Shown in pieces: positions 6,991 through 9,446 of a DNA stretch of 9,446 nt; the stretch's first letter is position 1; the number at the start of each line of letters is the position of its first letter. A program made the translations under genes and the position numbers. Source of the DNA: Propionibacteriaceae bacterium (GTDB lineage: Bacteria; Actinomycetota; Actinomycetes; Propionibacteriales; Propionibacteriaceae); contig JAUMYR010000042.1 of assembly GCA_030528545.1 (NCBI GenBank), positions 11,234 through 20,679 of the forward strand, written 5' to 3'. The notes under the pieces are model-generated. The model was not told where the DNA came from and did no database searches. It saw nothing but the letters and a program-made list of their open reading frames with translations.

Positions 6991-7326
6991 TTGGTCCAGA
7001 TTCATCCGGGGGGGGTGACGGGCCCACAGCGGGAACGTCTCGATGCGCTTGGGGGGTGGCTGGCTAGTCAGGGAGAGGCGATCTACGGGACGAGGCCGTG
7101 GGTGAGGTATGGGGACAACGGCGTCCGCTATACCCATGTCGATGGTCAGGTGTACGTGTTCATCATGGATCCGTGGAACGGGACACAGCTACCCCCCGAG
7201 CTGGTCGGGCGACCGGCCCGATGGCTGGGCGAGGCCGGGGAGCCGTGGCTGGCCGGTGAGACGGTTCGTTTCCCGCACCCCGACGAGTCCCGCCTCGTCC
7301 GGGTCCTCGCCGTAGACGTCGGTTAG
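6991..7326 (+). CDS. C-terminal part of the split alpha-L-fucosidase
   Basis: This is the continuation of the fucosidase in its original frame after the two G-run shifts. Recognisable parts are GPQRERLDALGGWLASQGEA (from about 7021), IYGTRPW and the beta-rich end running to VLAVDVG before TAG at 7324-7326. It matches the usual GH29 C-terminal region. Possible internal starts (TTG 6991, GTG 7015) have no convincing role, so this is unlikely to be an independent protein. Confidence 0.55.
   Translation: MVQIHPGGVTGPQRERLDALGGWLASQGEAIYGTRPWVRYGDNGVRYTHVDGQVYVFIMDPWNGTQLPPELVGRPARWLGEAGEPWLAGETVRFPHPDESRLVRVLAVDVG
7008..7015 (+). repeat. eight-G run, second fucosidase frame break
   Basis: Eight consecutive Gs follow TCATCC and are the longest single-base run I can see in the window. 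With seven Gs (or four) the frame carrying NLLLNVGPDSSG would join the frame carrying VTGPQRER. Two further six-G runs in the same gene, at 6788-6793 and 7051-7056, read in frame. Confidence 0.6.
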
Positions 7327-7377
7327 CGCCGCACCTTGGGCTGGCCGCTGGCTGGCTCACGGCGGCTGGGGCGTGGC

Positions 7378-7383
7378 TACTCT
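7378..7383 (+). promoter_or_regulatory. -10 element of a likely leaderless promoter for the phosphopantetheinyl transferase
   Basis: TACTCT fits TAnnnT and is followed by exactly six bases (CTAGAC) and then the ATG at 7390. No Shine-Dalgarno sequence precedes this ATG. This spacing puts the transcription start at or next to the A of the ATG, the usual mark of leaderless actinobacterial genes. No clear -35 box was found. Confidence 0.45.
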
Positions 7384-7389
7384 CTAGAC

Positions 7390-8118
7390 ATGGTCTGCCC
7401 TGTGGGTGTTGAGGAACTGGTGCTGCGCCTGGGCGTGGGCGAGGCGGGCGGGGAGCTGCCCGGCCTGCCCGGCGTCACGCGTCTGCCCGCGGCGGGCTCC
7501 GTGGTAGTCCTGCTGGCCGACACCGCGGCGGGTGCCGCGTGGGCCCGCCAGCACACGGCCATCCTGTCGGCGTCGGAGTCGGAGCGGGCGGCGCGGTTCG
7601 TCGTCCCCGGGCTTGGCGAGACCTGGGCCGCGGCGCACGTGCTGGTGCGCGAGGTGCTGGGACGCGCCACGCTCACCCCTGCGGACGAGGTGCGGGTGTG
7701 GCTAGGGGAACACGGGAAGCCGCTGACCGGCGAGGTGGAGTTCTCGCTGTCCCACACTGGCACCCTCGTGCTGATCGGGCTGGGTGAGCTGCCCCTCGGC
7801 GTGGACGTTGAAGCGCTCCCGTCCGAGCGGACCGCCACACAGATCGGCGGGTACCTGCACCCGCGGGAGACCGCGGAACTACTCGCCCTCGCCCCGGACC
7901 GGCGGCCAGAGGCCTTCGCGCGGCTCTGGGTGCGCAAGGAGGCCATGCTCAAGGCCATCGGGACCGGGCTGCTGCGCGACCTGGCGACCGACTACGTCGG
8001 CGCGGGAGAGGACCCGGCCACGCCCATCGCGGGCTGGCGGATCCACGACGTCGCCCTGCCGGGGGACGCCGCTCACCGGGCCGCGCTGTGCGTCAGCGTC
8101 CCCGGCCAGGGACGCTGA
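7390..8118 (+). CDS. 4'-phosphopantetheinyl transferase, Sfp type
   Basis: The enzyme moves the phosphopantetheine arm of coenzyme A onto a serine of carrier proteins used in fatty-acid, polyketide or non-ribosomal peptide synthesis. With the ATG at 7390 it is 242 residues, normal for the Sfp group. Visible motifs are SASESERAARF (60-70), GKP (109-111), FSLSHT (118-123), the metal-binding GVDVE (137-141; D139 and E141), and WVRKEAMLKAIGTGL (180-194) with E184 and K188. All key residues are present. An in-frame TTG at 7336 would add 18 residues but has no ribosome site and no family-like sequence. I prefer 7390 because of the leaderless promoter just before it. No carrier-protein or synthase gene is in view, so the partner is unknown. 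It lies 63 bases after the fucosidase and probably forms its own unit. Confidence 0.9.
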   Translation: MVCPVGVEELVLRLGVGEAGGELPGLPGVTRLPAAGSVVVLLADTAAGAAWARQHTAILSASESERAARFVVPGLGETWAAAHVLVREVLGRATLTPADEVRVWLGEHGKPLTGEVEFSLSHTGTLVLIGLGELPLGVDVEALPSERTATQIGGYLHPRETAELLALAPDRRPEAFARLWVRKEAMLKAIGTGLLRDLATDYVGAGEDPATPIAGWRIHDVALPGDAAHRAALCVSVPGQGR

Positions 8119-8218
8119 ACCTCCCCGCGGGCCTGCATGGTCTCCCGTTGTCACGAGATGTGCCTACTCATCGAGCGAGCCCGTCACGGTCCGTCCACCC
8201 GGCCGGTCGCGCCATGCC

Positions 8219-8252
8219 GGACCCGTCCCCTGGCTAGGCCGGGCACGGGTCC
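8219..8252 (+). terminator. strong stem-loop between the transferase and DUF808 genes
   Basis: GGACCCGT (8219-8226) pairs perfectly with ACGGGTCC (8245-8252). After one mismatch, three more G-C pairs continue the stem around a ten-base loop. It lies about 100 bases after the transferase stop and about 40 before the next promoter. No T-tract follows, but many actinobacterial terminators lack one. A role as terminator is plausible, not certain. The remainder of the gap (8119-8291) shows no convincing gene. Confidence 0.45.
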
Positions 8253-8291
8253 ACCCGCCCGCTGGGCTGCGGTTCTGTCACCGCGATGCCG

Positions 8292-8297
8292 TACCCT
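8292..8297 (+). promoter_or_regulatory. -10 element of a likely leaderless promoter before the leader mini-ORF and DUF808 gene
   Basis: TACCCT (TAnnnT) is followed by six bases (GCTGAC) and the ATG at 8304. Spacing and the GAC before the ATG match the arrangement at 7378. The transcript would begin at or beside that ATG. A small inverted repeat (GCGGT 8269-8273, ACCGC 8280-8284) lies where a -35 region might be. Confidence 0.4.
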
Positions 8298-8303
8298 GCT
8301 GAC

Positions 8304-8339
8304 ATGCCCAGTACTCGACTGACCGGAGCGCTGCGATGA
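8304..8339 (+). CDS. possible 11-codon leader peptide overlapping the DUF808 start
   Basis: The ATG at 8304 opens a frame reading MPSTRLTGALR and stops at TGA 8337-8339. That stop overlaps the ATG of the DUF808 gene as ATGA (8336-8339). The ATG sits six bases after TACCCT, so it would be the first codon of a leaderless mRNA. Termination would leave the ribosome on the main start, where GGAG (8325-8328) lies at proper distance, allowing reinitiation. The peptide resembles nothing I know. It could be chance in such a short stretch, but the promoter spacing and the exact overlap together are suggestive. Confidence 0.35.
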   Translation: MPSTRLTGALR

Positions 8340-9325
8340 GCGGCGGTCTCGCTGCACTCCTCGACGACGTCGCCGCCCTCGCCCGCGCCGCGGCCGCCAG
8401 CGTAGACGACGTCGCGGCGGCGGCAGGACGCGCTAGCGCCAAGGCTGCCGGTGTGGTGATCGACGACACGGCGGTGACACCGCAGTACCTCACCGGGATC
8501 AACCCCAAGCGTGAGTTGCCGATCATCCGGCGGATCGCGATGGGCAGCCTGCGCAACAAACTGGTGTTCATCCTGCCCGCACTGCTGGTGCTGAGCCAGT
8601 TCGCGTCCTGGAGTCTCACCCCGCTGCTGATGCTTGGCGGCGGCTACCTGTGCTATGAGGGGGCGCACAAGGTCTGGGGGAAGCTGACCGGGCACCACCC
8701 CGAACACGGCACCCCGGTGGTCGGCCGTGGGCCGGAGGCCGAGGATCAGGTGGTCAAGGGCGCGATCACGACTGACTTCATCCTGAGCTGCGAGATCATG
8801 GTGATCGCCCTCAACGAGGTCGCGGCGGTCGGTTTCGTGAGCCGGACGCTGACCCTGATCGTGGTGGCGCTCGGCATCACGGTGCTGGTCTATGGGGTCG
8901 TCGCGCTGATCGTGAAGATGGACGACGTGGGCCTGCACCTGGCGGCCAAGAGCAGTGCCGCGAGCCAGCGCGTGGGCAACCTGCTGGTCAAGGCCATGCC
9001 GAAGGTGCTGACCGCCATCACGGTGATCGGCACGCTGGCCATGTTGTGGGTGGGCGGTCACATCATCCTGGTTGGGATGAACGATCTCGGGCTGGGTGCC
9101 CCCTACGCCTTCGTGCACGGGCTGGAGGAGTCGGTGCATCACCTCACCGCCGGTGGCCTGCTCGGCTGGCTCATCAATACCGCGTTCTCTCTAGTGCTGG
9201 GCCTGATCGTCGGTTTCGTGCTGGTCGGGGTGATCTCGTTGCTGCCGTTCAAAACCGGCCACGACAAGACCACCGAACTCCAGGAGGCCCCGGTGGTCTC
9301 CGGCGGCGGGACGGAGCCGGTCTGA
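8336..9325 (+). CDS. DUF808 family membrane protein (YedI-like)
   Basis: This 329-residue integral membrane protein belongs to the family of E. coli YedI, whose function is not established. The N-terminal third is Ala/Asp-rich and helical, with the family pattern LLDDVAAL (8-15) and a second DDVAAAAGRASAKAAGVVID (24-43). Hydrophobic segments lie at about 75-101, 146-160, 170-194, 217-240 and 268-303. The conserved GGGYLCYEGAHKVWGK (101-116) and VKGAITTDFILSCEI (140-154) are clear family marks. The C-terminus is short and polar. The ATG at 8336 has GGAG seven bases upstream and overlaps the stop of a possible 11-codon leader. Length is close to the family norm. It has no evident link to the fucose cluster. 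Confidence 0.88.
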   Translation: MSGGLAALLDDVAALARAAAASVDDVAAAAGRASAKAAGVVIDDTAVTPQYLTGINPKRELPIIRRIAMGSLRNKLVFILPALLVLSQFASWSLTPLLMLGGGYLCYEGAHKVWGKLTGHHPEHGTPVVGRGPEAEDQVVKGAITTDFILSCEIMVIALNEVAAVGFVSRTLTLIVVALGITVLVYGVVALIVKMDDVGLHLAAKSSAASQRVGNLLVKAMPKVLTAITVIGTLAMLWVGGHIILVGMNDLGLGAPYAFVHGLEESVHHLTAGGLLGWLINTAFSLVLGLIVGFVLVGVISLLPFKTGHDKTTELQEAPVVSGGGTEPV

Positions 9326-9344
9326 GCGGGAGGGAACCCACCCC

Positions 9345-9364
9345 CTGCCCCTGGTTGCGGGCAG
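9345..9364 (+). terminator. small stem-loop after the DUF808 gene
   Basis: CTGCCC (9345-9350) pairs perfectly with GGGCAG (9359-9364) around an eight-base loop, 20 bases after the DUF808 stop. It could weakly terminate that transcript. It also overlaps the -10-like box proposed for the next gene (9362-9367), so a regulatory role or coincidence is also possible. Confidence 0.3.
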
Positions 9365-9367
9365 ACT
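9362..9367 (+). promoter_or_regulatory. -10-like element before the last gene, leaderless spacing
   Basis: CAGACT is followed by six bases (GGGGAC) and the ATG at 9374. The first base departs from TAnnnT, but the key A at position 2 and T at position 6 are present. The spacing and the terminal GAC equal those at 7378 and 8292. GGGG just before the ATG is too close to be a good ribosome binding site. Confidence 0.3.
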
Positions 9368-9373
9368 GGGGAC

Positions 9374-9446
9374 ATGTCAGACGAGGCCGCAAAGCTGACG
9401 ATCGAGCGAGTGCTGTGTGCCGTGGAGTGCATACCGGCAGGTCGCG
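9374..9446 (+). CDS. start of an MGMT / alkyltransferase-like DNA repair protein (cut by the window edge)
   Basis: The ATG at 9374 opens a frame that runs to the edge and gives 24 residues. The ERVLCAVECIPAGR part fits the start of the DNA-binding domain of O6-alkylguanine-DNA alkyltransferases and of the short alkyltransferase-like (ATL) proteins, which read roughly ERVLxxVxxIPxGRVxTYG. A start so close to this motif, without the N-terminal domain of full Ada/Ogt proteins, favours the short ATL type, which flags alkylated bases for repair. The active-site region (PCHR or PWHR) lies outside the window, so enzyme and ATL forms cannot be told apart. Confidence 0.55.
   Translation, partial: MSDEAAKLTIERVLCAVECIPAGR

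Larger units (their letters stand above)
6007..7326 (+). pseudogene. alpha-L-fucosidase, GH29, frame broken twice at G-runs (sequence error, mutation or slippage)
   Basis: This glycoside hydrolase removes alpha-linked L-fucose from oligosaccharides. The open part (6007-6987, 326 residues) shows GH29 hallmarks: WWRDAKFGIFWHWG (26-39), AKHHDGF (127-133), LWNDIEW (223-229) with D226 the likely nucleophile, NDRWG (259-263) and the WEATRGIG...GYN segment (284-297). There is no signal peptide, so it acts in the cytoplasm on imported substrate. The start is the ATG at 6007, overlapping the ATPase stop as TGATG. As given, the frame ends at TGA 6985-6987, but NLLLNVGPDSSG continues in the -1 frame from 6975. 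The first frame then resumes from about 7015 (GPQRERLDALGGWLASQGEA) to the stop at 7326. One extra G at 6969-6974 and one G fewer at 7008-7015 would give a normal protein of about 439 residues. All other parts look intact, which favours a sequencing artefact or a functional shift over decay. Confidence 0.88.

Noticed and set aside
7328..7366. Short inverted repeat (GCCGC/GCGGC) after the fucosidase as a terminator
   Set aside because: Arms of five bases with a long spacer are expected by chance in DNA this rich in G and C, and no T-tract follows.
7336..7389. Earlier TTG start for the phosphopantetheinyl transferase
   Set aside because: There is no ribosome site, the added 18 residues look non-coding, and a good leaderless -10 box lies directly before the ATG at 7390.
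8234..9142. Minus-strand frame of 302 codons opposite the DUF808 gene
   Set aside because: Its His/Asp/Gln-rich composition is typical of antisense frames; the plus strand carries a clear DUF808 protein.
1..9446. CRISPR arrays, tRNA or rRNA genes, insertion sequences, phage or defence genes
   Set aside because: No regularly spaced repeats, cloverleaf sequences, transposase motifs or defence-family motifs were seen on either strand.

Overview
The window is GC-rich DNA, about two thirds G+C by eye. It has frequent GTG starts, short stop/start overlaps, Sfp-type and GH29 proteins of actinobacterial style, and signs of leaderless genes. This points to an actinomycete (Actinomycetota), possibly of the Propionibacteriaceae or a similar host-associated group. 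The family-level guess is weak.

Left part (1-7326). A gene on the minus strand barely enters the window, and an AT-rich divergent control region (44-244) separates it from a five-gene plus-strand cluster. The cluster encodes a lipoprotein solute-binding protein (245-2029), two Opp/Dpp-type permeases (2163-3119 and 3116-4000), a double ATPase with both nucleotide-binding domains in one chain (4007-6007), and a cytoplasmic GH29 alpha-L-fucosidase (6007-7326). The last four overlap or nearly touch, so they are probably co-transcribed and translationally coupled. Two stem-loops lie between the binding-protein gene and the permeases. The likely job is uptake of a small fucosylated oligosaccharide or glycoconjugate by a peptide-family ABC importer, followed by fucose removal inside the cell.

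The fucosidase gene does not read through as given. A six-G run and an eight-G run 34 bases apart each shift the frame, in opposite directions. The conserved strand between them is encoded only in the third frame. This is either a pair of homopolymer sequencing errors, a real mutation pair, or a slippage site. The first run forms a formally perfect -1 slippery heptamer (G GGG GGA).

Right part (7327-9446). Three unrelated plus-strand genes follow: an Sfp-type 4'-phosphopantetheinyl transferase (7390-8118), a DUF808/YedI-family membrane protein (8336-9325), and the start of an MGMT/alkyltransferase-like gene (9374 to the edge). In all three upstream regions a -10-like hexamer sits exactly six bases before an ATG, and the last three of those six bases are GAC. 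This suggests leaderless transcripts. For the DUF808 gene the leaderless ATG opens an 11-codon mini-ORF whose TGA overlaps the main ATG (ATGA), a possible translation-coupling leader.

No tRNA, rRNA, CRISPR array, insertion sequence or phage gene was seen, and no defence system. The most unusual points are the fucosidase frame breaks, the leader mini-ORF, the repeated leaderless promoter layout, and the pairing of an Opp-type importer with a fucosidase.
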